Source: Acidimicrobiales bacterium
GTDB taxonomy: Bacteria > Actinomycetota > Acidimicrobiia > Acidimicrobiales > MedAcidi-G1
NCBI GenBank assembly: GCA_029245675.1
Contig: JAQWOV010000002.1
Location: forward strand, 1 to 64,000
Reading direction: 5' to 3'
DNA length: 64,000 nucleotides
Notes under the pieces: generated by a model
Database searches by the model: none
What the model was told of the DNA's origin: nothing
What the model saw: the letters and a program-made list of their open reading frames with translations, nothing else
In this document: positions 1 to 9,577 of the stretch, one piece after another
How the letters are laid out: every line of letters begins with the position of its first letter
Position numbering within the stretch: the first letter of the stretch is position 1
Made by a program: the position numbers and the translations under genes

Positions 1-138
1 ATTGCAGAGACTCCGGATATAGCTGGAACAGAAATTCGTTTTAGAAGCCGTAAAGGTGTAGAGGTAAAAACAATGGTTTCTGAATCAGTGAAGTCATATA
101 TAGATGAAAACGAATTGTATGAAGAGGGTAATTTCTAG
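1..138 (+). CDS. nadD: Nicotinate-nucleotide adenylyltransferase, C-terminal end only
   Basis: The window opens inside this gene; only the last 45 codons are present, ending in TAG at 136-138. The tail contains EIRFRSRKGVEVKTMVSESV followed by KSYIDENELYEE, which has the shape of the NadD C-terminus (ST-x-IR, a short loop, then a V-P-x-x-V-x-x-YI-x-x-x-x-LY ending). NadD adenylates nicotinate mononucleotide in NAD synthesis in the cytoplasm. The order nadD, LytR-type protein, rsfS is common in actinobacteria and supports the call. The last G of the stop codon is the first base of the next gene's GTG start, so translation is probably coupled. The call rests on a short tail plus context, hence moderate confidence. 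Confidence 0.72.
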   Translation: MAETPDIAGTEIRFRSRKGVEVKTMVSESVKSYIDENELYEEGNF

Positions 139-1331
139 TGGAAGAAAAGGAATCTGAAGCGACGGCCGCTCGTTTTAAACGAAAAGAGAAAGCGCCGAAG
201 CCTTCTTTCGGTTGGCGATGGATTTTCCCGCTATTTATCGCAGCTGCTGTTACTTGGTCTGCTGTTCTGATATTTGAAAGCGGCGACCAACTCCTTGATA
301 GTCAAAACGGCGAGACGTTAGATGCAGTTACTGATCCAACCGCCCCAGGATTTGAAGCTTTTGTTGAACAAACTTGGTCCATGGCTGTAGCCACCGAAGA
401 TAACGAAGGAAATTTAGTGAACTTAATTATTGGTGCTGTCGCCGATCGAGAACTCGGAGGAGGCTCAGTACTAATCGTTCCACCAGCTTTGAATTTAGAC
501 AGAGATTGCCAACAATCACCTTGCGATCTCAGATCTGTATACAAGGAGGGCGGCTTGAACGCTCTTACTTTGGTTTTAATAGATTTATTTGGAGTGTCAT
601 TCAGCGAAGAAGTCCTCCTTACTTCCTCGCGTTGGGCTGGTTTGATTTCGCCGGTAACCGGGGTTGAAGTCGACTTGGAAGAAGCTCTTATTGAAGTTAC
701 GGATGCAGGAACAGAAATCACGCATTTCCCTGAAGGACAGATAAGTATTGCTGGAGATGAAGTGATTGAATTCTTCTCGTTCTCCGGAGATGGAAACCAA
801 GTAGATCGAGGTAAGAGTTTTTGGGATTCGTGGTTGCAAGAATTAGGAGAAGCTGAAAATCCATTAGAGAAACTTCCTGATTTGGGCTTAAATATTGTGG
901 ACTTCTTAGCAGTTGTTACTTCTGGGGAGATCGGTTTGGTTACTTTCCCGATAGCAGACTCTGAAAGTTCTTTTTTCCCAGATGAAGAAAGACTTCAAAC
1001 TTTAGTGGTTGATTTATTCCCATTTCCAATAGCAGCTGTTCCAGGAGAGCGTTTGACTGTGCGTTTAATCAACGGGACTGGCGATTTTACCCTTGATTCA
1101 ATAGCCCGTAAGCAAATCGTTTCTGCAGGAGCAGAAATAATTGTCGTGGGGAACAGTGAATCGTTTGATGTTCAAGAGTCAAAAGTCGTTTATCGCGACC
1201 CTATGGTTGCAGAAGAAGCAGAAGTGCTTGGCGCACAGCTAGGGTTCCCTGTCGAGTTCAACGAATTAATAAGTCCAGTAACTGAAGTTACGGTCGTAAT
1301 AGGCGCTGACTTTGTTCCCGCTCTTAGTTAG
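138..1331 (+). CDS. Membrane-anchored LytR-CpsA-Psr-like protein with LytR_C domain
   Basis: A 397-residue protein starting at GTG that overlaps the nadD stop. A basic N-terminus is followed by one membrane helix (about residues 26-47, WRWIFPLFIAAAVTWSAVLIF), so most of the protein lies outside the membrane. Residues of about 80-240 resemble an LCP fold (a pattern like GGLNALTLVLIDLFGVSF, then SPVTGVEVD), but I do not see the usual conserved Arg/Asp set of LCP phosphotransferases. Residues of about 300-395 (ERLTVRLINGTGDFTLDSIA and following) fit the LytR_C domain. LCP proteins attach glycopolymers to peptidoglycan; here the enzymatic part looks degenerate, so a binding or structural role in the envelope is possible. 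It sits between nadD and rsfS, a frequent actinobacterial arrangement. Confidence 0.7.
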   Translation: MEEKESEATAARFKRKEKAPKPSFGWRWIFPLFIAAAVTWSAVLIFESGDQLLDSQNGETLDAVTDPTAPGFEAFVEQTWSMAVATEDNEGNLVNLIIGAVADRELGGGSVLIVPPALNLDRDCQQSPCDLRSVYKEGGLNALTLVLIDLFGVSFSEEVLLTSSRWAGLISPVTGVEVDLEEALIEVTDAGTEITHFPEGQISIAGDEVIEFFSFSGDGNQVDRGKSFWDSWLQELGEAENPLEKLPDLGLNIVDFLAVVTSGEIGLVTFPIADSESSFFPDEERLQTLVVDLFPFPIAAVPGERLTVRLINGTGDFTLDSIARKQIVSAGAEIIVVGNSESFDVQESKVVYRDPMVAEEAEVLGAQLGFPVEFNELISPVTEVTVVIGADFVPALS

Positions 1332-1362
1332 AAGGCATAGTTAGTGGTAGACATTCTCCAAG

Positions 1363-1755
1363 TTGGTTCATTTGAGAAATAATTTAGTTACAGAAGACAT
1401 TAAGCGCTGGTCGCGACAGGCGGCGCTTGCAGCAGATGAAAAGCTAGGGAAAGACACTGTCCTTCTGGACGTCGGAGATCTGGTTGGGATCACAGATATT
1501 TTCGTCATCACTAGTGGCAGCAACTATCGACAAGTTCGAGCGATAGTGGAAGAAATTGAAGAACAAATGCTCTTACTTGATGGACCTAAAGCAGAGACTA
1601 TCGAAGGACAAGAATATCAAGAAGGATCAATTTGGGTTCTTTTAGATTACGGCGGTTTCATCGTCCACGTATTCGACGAAGAAACAAGAGCAATCTATGA
1701 CTTAGAGCGATTATGGAATGATTGTCCCCGTATTAGCTGGAAGTCACTCATCTAA
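1363..1755 (+). CDS. rsfS: Ribosomal silencing factor RsfS
   Basis: A 130-residue RsfS/Iojap family protein. The core GITDIFVITSGSNYRQVRAI and the later GSIWVLLDYGGFIVHVFDEE are the family hallmarks. RsfS binds ribosomal protein L14 (uL14) on the 50S subunit and blocks subunit joining when nutrients are short. The reading frame has a TAG at 1348-1350, so translation must start after it; no ATG is available near the N-terminus, and TTG at 1363 or TTG at 1372 are the candidates. Length agrees with the family (about 105-135 residues). It lies directly after the LytR-like gene and nadD, the classical neighbourhood. The next gene is convergent. Confidence 0.93.
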   Translation: MVHLRNNLVTEDIKRWSRQAALAADEKLGKDTVLLDVGDLVGITDIFVITSGSNYRQVRAIVEEIEEQMLLLDGPKAETIEGQEYQEGSIWVLLDYGGFIVHVFDEETRAIYDLERLWNDCPRISWKSLI

Positions 1756-1785
1756 GTAATAGAGGATCTTGATTAGAGCTCTAGT

Positions 1786-2835
1786 TCAGTTTGCTCTCTC
1801 TGCGACCTCGAGGAGCGGCAAAGCGTAACGACTTGGGCGAACAAGACCTAAAATGTCTCCTTCGCTTTCAGCGTTTGGTGTGCCAGTTGGAATCCCGATG
1901 AATTGACCGCTTTCTGCTTCAAAGGCAGCGCCACCGCTAACTCCAGGCCCCATCTTGGCTGAGGTCTTATAGAACTCGTCCGTCCAGAAAACATTTTCTG
2001 TGTCTTCCCACCAGCCCGAATGCTCTCCGGTAGTCATAGAGATAGTTACACCACCCATCGCGGGGAAACCGAGAACCTTCATTGATGTTCCGAGATCTAT
2101 TTCTCCTTCCGTAATCTCTATTGGTGTTCGCCCCACGGCTATCGTCGGACTCCCAGCCGCGTCAACAAGCCGGATGACGGAAAGATCCAATCCTTGGTCA
2201 AAGGCATTTGGGATAAGTTCGGCATAAGAGATAAAGACGGGGCTGTCTTTGATGGAGTCAATTGCGTAGATTTCCATAACGCAAGGAATCCCTCCACTTA
2301 CGTGATGGTTTGTTAGTACATATCCACCGTCAAGAACAATGGTTCCAGATCCCATCCAAGATTCTCCACCACAATCTGGAAGATAGATGAGAACAACAGA
2401 TCGGGCGATTCGTTCCCAATCCGCTTCTATGGATTCGGTTGCAGGTTCAAGTGGCGGGGATTGAGTGGTGGTTGCTACTGAAGAGGATTCAGGTGCGATA
2501 GTAGTCTCAACAGCGGCTGGTGGAGAAGCAGCGGGTTTGTCATCACCTCCATTTGATATAAAAGCCCAAACTCCAGCAAGAATACCGAGAGGTGAGACAA
2601 AAAAGAAAAAAACTTTCAGCGAACGAACTAGAAGTTCTTGTTTTTTAGTCCGATCTTTTATGGCTTTAGTACCCGGACGTGGAGGGGGCCCTTTTTTAGC
2701 ATCAGAGGAGACTGCAGGGAGATCTTTAGTAAATGGGTCAGGAAGAGTGGGCCGTGGTGGCGGTGGAGGGCTCGCTCCTTTGCGTTGCAAGCTGCCTTTA
2801 CTTAAAGGCTTTTCGAATCGTCGATTTATGTTCAA
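1786..2835 (-). CDS. Membrane-anchored trypsin-like serine protease
   Basis: A 349-residue protein, last gene of the minus-strand operon that includes the tubulin-like and vWA genes. The first 65 residues are cytoplasmic and proline-rich (runs such as ASPPPPPRP), followed by one membrane helix at about 73-94 (VFFFFVSPLGILAGVWAFIS), a Ser/Thr/Pro linker, then a chymotrypsin-fold domain from about 140. A full triad is visible: His in TNHHV (about 177), Asp in GLDLSVIRL (217) and Ser in GPGVSGGAAF (300). It should therefore be an active protease outside the membrane. The Pro-rich N-terminus resembles the Pro-rich C-terminus of the vWA protein in the same operon. It starts 38 bases after the stop of the polytopic protein gene. 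Substrate unknown; a role in processing operon partners is only a guess. Confidence 0.82.
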   Translation of the reverse strand: MNINRRFEKPLSKGSLQRKGASPPPPPRPTLPDPFTKDLPAVSSDAKKGPPPRPGTKAIKDRTKKQELLVRSLKVFFFFVSPLGILAGVWAFISNGGDDKPAASPPAAVETTIAPESSSVATTTQSPPLEPATESIEADWERIARSVVLIYLPDCGGESWMGSGTIVLDGGYVLTNHHVSGGIPCVMEIYAIDSIKDSPVFISYAELIPNAFDQGLDLSVIRLVDAAGSPTIAVGRTPIEITEGEIDLGTSMKVLGFPAMGGVTISMTTGEHSGWWEDTENVFWTDEFYKTSAKMGPGVSGGAAFEAESGQFIGIPTGTPNAESEGDILGLVRPSRYALPLLEVAERAN

Positions 2836-2873
2836 AAGAGTACCTTACGTATCTCTGGAGAAACTCAGCATGA

Positions 2874-5800
2874 CTAATTTCCGCCGAAAAGTGCTGATCC
2901 GTCGGCGCCTTCGTCATCGTCGTTACCAGCATCGCCATCTCTAGTACCTGGGAGGGAACGCATTTCATCAAGATTAATGGGGTCAGATACATCAACACGG
3001 ACGGCTTGAAAGATTATTGAGTTGCCAACTCGTTGATGAGGGGCTTTTGCTGTCGGCTCCAAGGATCCTGAAGGAAGAGTAACAATTTCTTCTTCTGGCC
3101 AAACAAACAGTGGAGACATTTCGCTAGAAGCAGTGAAAAGTCCTGCTGCTGTTCCAAACATTCCCATCGAGAAGTGTGCCGGATTCTCTGGCCGTGGAGC
3201 TATCTGAGAAAAGAGTTCTTGTAGTCGCAAAGTGTTACCACTGCCGTCTTCAGCTATCCAAGAGTCATCAACTTCCATATAGGTTGCTAGCAGAGTGTCG
3301 GTGAGCGATTCATTCGCAGAGTCACGTAGTACAGAGTCAAGACTTAGTGGGCCTGAACCAAAGAAACGGTGGGCAAATGGCCATCTTGTGCCTTTACCCT
3401 GAATCTCTTTAGCATCGGTGGCTTGTTCTATTACAGAGAAAGGAAATGAGCAGAGTTCAGGTGGAATTTTCCCTGCGAAGTTTGAATCTGAATCTTCAAT
3501 AAAAGCTTTACTGACTCTGCGATATTGCTGGGTTATCCATCCAGGGGGAGTGAGGTTTGGAATGGCTTCATTCAGGAAAGCAGTTTTACCGTCCTCAGTA
3601 AGATTCAAATCAAGAGTTTTAGTCTTTAAAAGTTCATCTGAACCTATAGGTCTGAAAGCTGTTCGGAGTTCAAGATGCTGTAAGTCACCGAAAGGATGGT
3701 TTAGTAGACGGTGAAGAACTACTGAAGTTCCAAGCCAATGAATGCGAAGCATGGAAATTTCTCGGTAATGCTTAGAAGCATCCTCAATGCTGTTTATAAG
3801 CCAGGTGGATTCTTCACGATAAATATTCAAATAGTTTTCATCTTGCATTTTGTAAATGGAGAGCATGAAGGCACTCGTTAGGAAAGCTACTCCAGCAGCG
3901 ACCAGTGAAATAGTTAGCAATGTATTGTCGTGGCTAATAATCCAGTCCACCCTGCCCGCTATATCGTTAACGGCTTTTGTTCCGCGAGCGAAAGTGAAAA
4001 TGTAGATCACTATGAGATAAGTGGGTCCCATGATGTAAAGAATTCTTTTGCCGAGCTTCGCGAGCGAATTTGATTCAGATCGTTTCCTTCTTTTCCACAG
4101 TGCCCTGCAGAGGAAAGCAACCACAAGAAGAGAAATGCCCGCTGCTCCCCATGCAGTAAGTGTTTCTATGATGCTGTTGATAATCCCACCACTAGAACCA
4201 ATTGATCCAACTGTGGAATGGAATATCAATAGAACAGTGGTTAGAACCGAAAGCCCGGTAAATGAGGAAATAAGGTATGTTCCCGTTTTCTTTTTGTCAT
4301 TCGGTGCAAAAAGAAGAATTAAGGGAATAGAAATTAAAGCACTTGCAACGAGGAATAGTATTGTCCGAAGATCAGCAGCGTGTCCAAAATCTAAACTTTC
4401 ACGCACTTCATCAATAAGTGTGGTTATGGCGAGGAAAGCCACGATTATTGAACCAATGAAAAACCATCTGATATAACGTGAGGTTTCACTGCGGTCTTGA
4501 CTAGTTGGCTTTTCGATGTTTTTCAGTCTGTCAAGACAAGTTTCTATACGGTTATAAATACGTTGTCTTTCTGAATCAAATTTATTGATGATTAAACTCA
4601 AGAGGTTTTCTTGCGGTAAAGCAGACTCTGGTTCGTTGTTTTCTGGGTCTTGACTTGCGGATTTGTTCTCTGGGTCGAGCTCTTGTGGTTCAACTCCTAA
4701 TGCCAAGAGGACAGAAGGTAATTCATTTTCAACTGTTTCTGGAGTTAGAGCAGAGCGTTTAACAATTACAGTTTTGTTCCCATCAAAATAATTTTCAGGA
4801 GATCCATCTACAGAAGCAAGAGTTCTATTGAGCATCCTGTTCCACGCTTCGGGGTCTACAGAAGGAGAGTTGAGTTCTGTTCCCGCATTTAGATCAGCGA
4901 GTAAATTTTCAATGTCCAGAGGATTGGTATCTGCAGTGGAGGTCGTACTGTCGGTCTCTTCCCACAACGGCCGTACCCAAGAATACTCTCCTACTAATTC
5001 TGCAGCAGTTTGGGTAACTATTCGATCAAGCTGGCTTTGAAATCCGTTCTTCAACGTTGTTGGTAATTCTCCCAGATCTTTAAATACTCGACGAAGAACA
5101 TGAAAGATGATCTTCCAGCCCGCAACTCGAGTTATTGGGTCAAAAGGTTCGAGATCTTCGGTGGCGAACACCTCAGGGTAAGCATCGTCAGCAACAGAGC
5201 GAATGGCATGCAGGTAGTTGGGTGTAAGGTCATGGCCTTTTGGAGTAGGTAAATTATTTTCAAGGTCTAGAAGATTGTCAGGCGTTTCTGTAGTTGATAC
5301 AGCGCTTCGGACAAAAGACCTACTGAGTTGAGCAGTGACGTTGCCGCCTGTAGTTATCTTTGAATCCGCAAGTAGGTGGTCTTGCATGGTGATCCAAAGT
5401 CCTGTTAATGAGAGAAGCTCACTTGCCATGTGCCAGGAGAAGCGATTATTGAGGTCTAGAGATCCGAGACTGTCAAATGGGAAAGCAACAGAACTTGGAA
5501 ATTCTCTATCTTCAGGAATGACTATCAGGTTGGTGCTACCCACAGAAGGAAAGAAATTTCCGTCTGGTTTCAATGAACCAAATTTTGGAAAGAAGATTCT
5601 CTTATCATTAACTGTTGTATTTCCTGGTACAAGACCTTGGAGGTAGGTAATAAGTTCCCTAACTCTCGCACCTAGATATTCTTGGCTGTTGGGACTTGCC
5701 CAAAAACTGCAGGTGGTGAATAGATCAACTCGGCGCAGGGCTCCTGCAGAGGCTATTTCTGCATACAGATCAATGGGGTATTTGATACCGGCTTGTATGC

Positions 5801-5984
5801 GAAAAGCGTTGGTCTGTGGGTTATTTGAAGTATTTTTTTCAGATGGATTAACCCAAATTATTTCTTTTGTTTGTCCAGCTTCAGATAGTTTACTGATGAC
5901 TTCTAGAGCACTTAGTATCCCTGAGTCTTCTTCAGATGAATAGACAAGTATGAAAGACGAAGAGCCTGCGCTCTGGTCAGACAT
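2874..5984 (-). CDS. Large polytopic membrane protein of the tubulin-like operon
   Basis: A 1036-residue protein I cannot assign to a named family. The first 500 residues look soluble and acidic, beginning with a beta-strand-like FILVYSSEEDSGILSALEVI. Six hydrophobic helices lie between about residues 505 and 710 (for example YIRWFFIGSIIVAFLAITTL and LLTISLVAAGVAFLTSAFML), and the last 320 residues again look soluble. Two big cytoplasmic-size domains around a compact membrane core would suit a scaffold or a membrane receptor for the tubulin-like protein, whose stop codon lies 17 bases upstream. That is inference from position and topology. No ATPase, protease or transporter motif was recognised. 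Start at ATG 5984 is the first in frame. Confidence 0.7.
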   Translation of the reverse strand: MSDQSAGSSSFILVYSSEEDSGILSALEVISKLSEAGQTKEIIWVNPSEKNTSNNPQTNAFRIQAGIKYPIDLYAEIASAGALRRVDLFTTCSFWASPNSQEYLGARVRELITYLQGLVPGNTTVNDKRIFFPKFGSLKPDGNFFPSVGSTNLIVIPEDREFPSSVAFPFDSLGSLDLNNRFSWHMASELLSLTGLWITMQDHLLADSKITTGGNVTAQLSRSFVRSAVSTTETPDNLLDLENNLPTPKGHDLTPNYLHAIRSVADDAYPEVFATEDLEPFDPITRVAGWKIIFHVLRRVFKDLGELPTTLKNGFQSQLDRIVTQTAAELVGEYSWVRPLWEETDSTTSTADTNPLDIENLLADLNAGTELNSPSVDPEAWNRMLNRTLASVDGSPENYFDGNKTVIVKRSALTPETVENELPSVLLALGVEPQELDPENKSASQDPENNEPESALPQENLLSLIINKFDSERQRIYNRIETCLDRLKNIEKPTSQDRSETSRYIRWFFIGSIIVAFLAITTLIDEVRESLDFGHAADLRTILFLVASALISIPLILLFAPNDKKKTGTYLISSFTGLSVLTTVLLIFHSTVGSIGSSGGIINSIIETLTAWGAAGISLLVVAFLCRALWKRRKRSESNSLAKLGKRILYIMGPTYLIVIYIFTFARGTKAVNDIAGRVDWIISHDNTLLTISLVAAGVAFLTSAFMLSIYKMQDENYLNIYREESTWLINSIEDASKHYREISMLRIHWLGTSVVLHRLLNHPFGDLQHLELRTAFRPIGSDELLKTKTLDLNLTEDGKTAFLNEAIPNLTPPGWITQQYRRVSKAFIEDSDSNFAGKIPPELCSFPFSVIEQATDAKEIQGKGTRWPFAHRFFGSGPLSLDSVLRDSANESLTDTLLATYMEVDDSWIAEDGSGNTLRLQELFSQIAPRPENPAHFSMGMFGTAAGLFTASSEMSPLFVWPEEEIVTLPSGSLEPTAKAPHQRVGNSIIFQAVRVDVSDPINLDEMRSLPGTRDGDAGNDDDEGADGSALFGGN

Positions 5985-6001
5985 AATAAAGCCCTTTCTT
6001 T

Positions 6002-9000
6002 TTAGAACAGGCCAGAACTGTCACTTGTTCCAGCCTCTCTTATTGTGTTAGTCATCTCTGTTAGTTCTTGGCTTATGATGACGTGGATCCCTCTCCATAG
6101 TTTTGTATAGGTGAGGTAACTTGGATCTCTCCTGGTTTGGGTATCCATTTGATCTTTTTGCTCTTGGAAGCGATCCTGCACTTCTTTCAACATCGTAATT
6201 AAAGCTTCTTTGCGACCCTGAGGGGTTGGTTCTGCAGAAGCGAAATGTGGGTTTGAAAGTACAGGAGGATTAACAATATTTCCTTTCACTTTTCCTTCAT
6301 CTACCAGTAATTGGAGGTCAGGATGCAGTGATTCATACATAAATATTGATCCTTTTCGATCACTCATACCCAAATTCCTTAGTTCTACGTAAGCACTTAG
6401 AGGTTCAAGGGAGCGGTAGTTAGTGCAGTCAACATAGGCTAAAAGGAGATTCTCTAAACAATGGGCAAGTCCTTGATCAGGACTACTGTCCATCCAAGAG
6501 CTTAAGTTGTGTTTAGGGAATCTTGCAGCAGATCTTGGATTATCTGGGTTTGCGATGAGGACTTGCTCCCCAGGTTTTGAGTCTATCTTTCCTAATAGAA
6601 GCCCAGTGAACCAACCACGAACCATGCAGTGAATCAGAGCCTGTGGGGCAGCTATAAATTCGTTTAGCGGGCGCGATCTACGCTTTGACCAGAAACTAGC
6701 TGTGTCTCCAGCTGCAACAGCCTGAGACCATCTTCCTGCTGCAGGGTTCAGTAGCGACCGAATGGCCAAAAGATTCTGAGGGTTGGTTAAAGTGGTAGTG
6801 ATATCTATTTTTGAGATTGTTGCATCTGAGTTCAGGGCTCCATCTTGCGCTTTTTCGCTAATGCCGCCACGACCCAGCGCATCTTTAACTTTCTCTTGCA
6901 GGGTGTGTGCCTCTAACGGAATTCCGCTTACGTATTTTGATGAGGGTTTTCTGGGTTTATCGAAAACAAGGTCATGTATTGCGTCGTCAATATCGATGAG
7001 AGGCTCTGAAGCCCGAATTGCGGAATTTAATTTACTTAGGAAATCTCTTTGTCGTCTGTTCATCTCTGTTTGTGATATGCCTGTACTGAACTGTCCTTCA
7101 TCGTCTAGGTAGCTTCGTAATGACTGTGAGAGAAAGAGGTCAAATGGGGACCCAGGTCTGTTTAACCATAAAATTGCACGGTTATACAGGGCGTCATGAT
7201 CAGCGTTGACTGATACTTGGAGCATTTCGGGGGTTTCAATTACTTCGGTGAAATGAGGTAAATATGGCATCCATTCAATCTGGGACTCCACAGTCTGATG
7301 ATTTCCTTCGGGAGCAGGAGAGAAATTGCCCATGGTGATGATACTTCTTATTTGTTTGCGCTTCTCGGCATCGGTGTCTTCGTCGATTGATTCGCCAAGA
7401 AGGTTTTTGAATTTCCCGTGCCATGAGTCTTGATCAATCATGACAAATTCGCTGTCCATAGGGGAGAGTTCGGCTTGGGGTTCCACATCTTCCCAACTTG
7501 GCCACGATTGAACGGTATCTTCCCAACTTGTGAGCGCTTCTTCGAAAGAGTAAGAGATCGCTACTCTTAGCGGCTCTAACGCTTTATTGAGCATATCCCT
7601 AGTTAACTCTTCGGCTCGTTCAGCACATACCTTGTTGGAGAGAAAACCTAGGTAATAAACAGCTTCGTCAACAGCTTCAGATAGTGTCTCGTTTGCCGCA
7701 GGTATATCGCCTTTTCCTAGTCCATCAAAAATAGCTTGTACATACTGTTTCCAGTCGGCGGCCCAGGCTGCAAAGTTCGGTATATCAGTATCACCCAACT
7801 CAATAGTTATATCTCTTACTTCAGAAATGATGGTGTTGATCATTTCTTCAGTGACTTTTAGTCCCCGGTCAGCGATGGATAGGTTGGTTTCTTCAAGTAG
7901 GGTTTTTTGAAAGTTCTTTATCCACTGCGCTACTTTTTGATTAACAGCAGCAGTGTACTCTTCTTCAAAACTAGCAGCCGTTTGTGCTACCGCAGCCTCT
8001 ATTGTATTCATCCACTCCGCTGCAGATTTCTTCCCTTTAGTAGCGCCTCCAATACCTGCGAGCCTCATTGTTTCGTTGCGAAATACTCTTCTAATTTCAT
8101 CGTCATTATCTGGAATTAAAGCATCTTGAATTTGGTTATTATCTGGTCCCCGTTCATTTAAACCAGAGCGTAGAAGCAGGGTCCTCCAATGATCTTTTGC
8201 GATCTCTTTTGCAAGCATTTCTCCATCTTGAATGCCTATACGTGTAGCGGCGGCTCTAGCTTCTCCGCTGTTTGTATGGAAGGAAACAAGATGTTCCACG
8301 CATTCCCTCACTAGCCGTCTTGCCGCATATTCTCTGAAGTAGTCAGTTCCCATGGAAAGTCGCGCAAATCCGAGAGAAGAAAGACATGGGAGGCCTATTT
8401 CTGTTTCTATACTGCTAGCCGCCAACAGGGCTGCATCTTTTTGGGAGTTCTCTAGTTGGGATTGTCTCCAGTTGCCAATGGTGTAGGCAATAAAGTTCCT
8501 TTGTACGGTTTCGTCCGCTGCCCACGTCATTAGAGCTCGACCTACTATTTCAAAAAGAGCGTCTTTGCTTCCGTGGTTTATTCCTTCGCTGTTGGTTAAT
8601 CCAACCAAGAAGGGCATGCGTGGTCCTGTCATAGAAATAGGAGAGGGGAGTCCTATGGAATTGAGCGATTCTGGCTGCTTACTCTTAGTACCAAAGTCAT
8701 CTCGTTCATCATCTGGAGCGCTGGAAGCCCGTCCGGTGTACCAGTTGCCATTTAGTAGTTCGGAAATAGCGGCGAGGCTATTTGGCGAAGTCCCGGCATA
8801 GTTTCCATGTGATCCAAATACATCAGGTGTATAAAGGATGCCGAAAACGTCATCGTAAGCCTCTTTACCCATAGCGCGAATAATGTCTGAAACAGTTAGC
8901 AGTAAACCAGCACCAGTTCCACCCGCTAGAGAAGAGACAATAACCACGCGGAGAGGACTAGTTTGATCTGAATCTTTTTCTGTGACCTGTGAATATAGGG

Positions 9001-9478
9001 TACTCAAGTATGTGGTTGAGTTTATGTCCTCAAGAGTGTCGTATGCTGCTGAAATTTTATCTTTTATGACTTGCCGATATTGCAAACCGACGGTGTTGCC
9101 GATAGCACGAAATTGACCAGCACCATTTACGAGAGAGAAAGGAAAAGAAGCCGGATCAACTCGCCAGCTTGCCATTTCGGTATGCAAGACGGAGTTGCTA
9201 TCTAATCCCGCCATAACGGCTCCAAAACTCACTCCAGGATTAACTAAACCTACGTACTCGTTCTCATCTACTGGGGGAGTAGCATCGCAGTCATTAGGTG
9301 TATCAAAATGAAGGAATTGCCAGCCCTGAGGGAGTTCAACTGGTTTGCCCCATTCTGACTCATCTCGCCATTGCTTCTCGTTTTCTTGTAACCAACCTTT
9401 GAGACTTAACTTGATGTGACCCAGAGTTGATCCACCGGACCCTCCGAGGCCTATAAAAAGAAATCTGTTGTAACTCAT
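6002..9478 (-). CDS. Tubulin/FtsZ-like GTPase (Tubulin_2 type), 1158 aa
   Basis: A 1158-residue protein with a Rossmann-like nucleotide-binding start: FLFIGLGGSGGSTLGHI (residues 7-23) matches the N-terminal glycine-rich loop of tubulin-like proteins, and SSLAGGTGAG (residues 182-191) matches the tubulin/FtsZ signature GGTG(S/T)G. These two motifs at this spacing support a tubulin-superfamily GTPase domain in the first 400 residues, as in the Pfam family Tubulin_2. The remaining 750 residues are mostly charged and helical, with no membrane segment, and I do not recognise a second domain. It is far too long and diverged to be the division protein FtsZ. It is flanked by a vWA protein and a polytopic membrane protein; comparative genomics of FtsZ-like families has suggested membrane remodelling for such neighbourhoods (remembered, not checked). 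Polymerisation is not shown by the sequence. Confidence 0.8.
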   Translation of the reverse strand: MSYNRFLFIGLGGSGGSTLGHIKLSLKGWLQENEKQWRDESEWGKPVELPQGWQFLHFDTPNDCDATPPVDENEYVGLVNPGVSFGAVMAGLDSNSVLHTEMASWRVDPASFPFSLVNGAGQFRAIGNTVGLQYRQVIKDKISAAYDTLEDINSTTYLSTLYSQVTEKDSDQTSPLRVVIVSSLAGGTGAGLLLTVSDIIRAMGKEAYDDVFGILYTPDVFGSHGNYAGTSPNSLAAISELLNGNWYTGRASSAPDDERDDFGTKSKQPESLNSIGLPSPISMTGPRMPFLVGLTNSEGINHGSKDALFEIVGRALMTWAADETVQRNFIAYTIGNWRQSQLENSQKDAALLAASSIETEIGLPCLSSLGFARLSMGTDYFREYAARRLVRECVEHLVSFHTNSGEARAAATRIGIQDGEMLAKEIAKDHWRTLLLRSGLNERGPDNNQIQDALIPDNDDEIRRVFRNETMRLAGIGGATKGKKSAAEWMNTIEAAVAQTAASFEEEYTAAVNQKVAQWIKNFQKTLLEETNLSIADRGLKVTEEMINTIISEVRDITIELGDTDIPNFAAWAADWKQYVQAIFDGLGKGDIPAANETLSEAVDEAVYYLGFLSNKVCAERAEELTRDMLNKALEPLRVAISYSFEEALTSWEDTVQSWPSWEDVEPQAELSPMDSEFVMIDQDSWHGKFKNLLGESIDEDTDAEKRKQIRSIITMGNFSPAPEGNHQTVESQIEWMPYLPHFTEVIETPEMLQVSVNADHDALYNRAILWLNRPGSPFDLFLSQSLRSYLDDEGQFSTGISQTEMNRRQRDFLSKLNSAIRASEPLIDIDDAIHDLVFDKPRKPSSKYVSGIPLEAHTLQEKVKDALGRGGISEKAQDGALNSDATISKIDITTTLTNPQNLLAIRSLLNPAAGRWSQAVAAGDTASFWSKRRSRPLNEFIAAPQALIHCMVRGWFTGLLLGKIDSKPGEQVLIANPDNPRSAARFPKHNLSSWMDSSPDQGLAHCLENLLLAYVDCTNYRSLEPLSAYVELRNLGMSDRKGSIFMYESLHPDLQLLVDEGKVKGNIVNPPVLSNPHFASAEPTPQGRKEALITMLKEVQDRFQEQKDQMDTQTRRDPSYLTYTKLWRGIHVIISQELTEMTNTIREAGTSDSSGLF

Positions 9479-9577
9479 GGCTGTGTCCTAACTTCATCGA
9501 AAATTAATGGGTTATTAAGGGTAATACAATTTTTTACTTTCTCATAGTGCAGCCGTCAGAGAAGTCCAATTCGTCTT

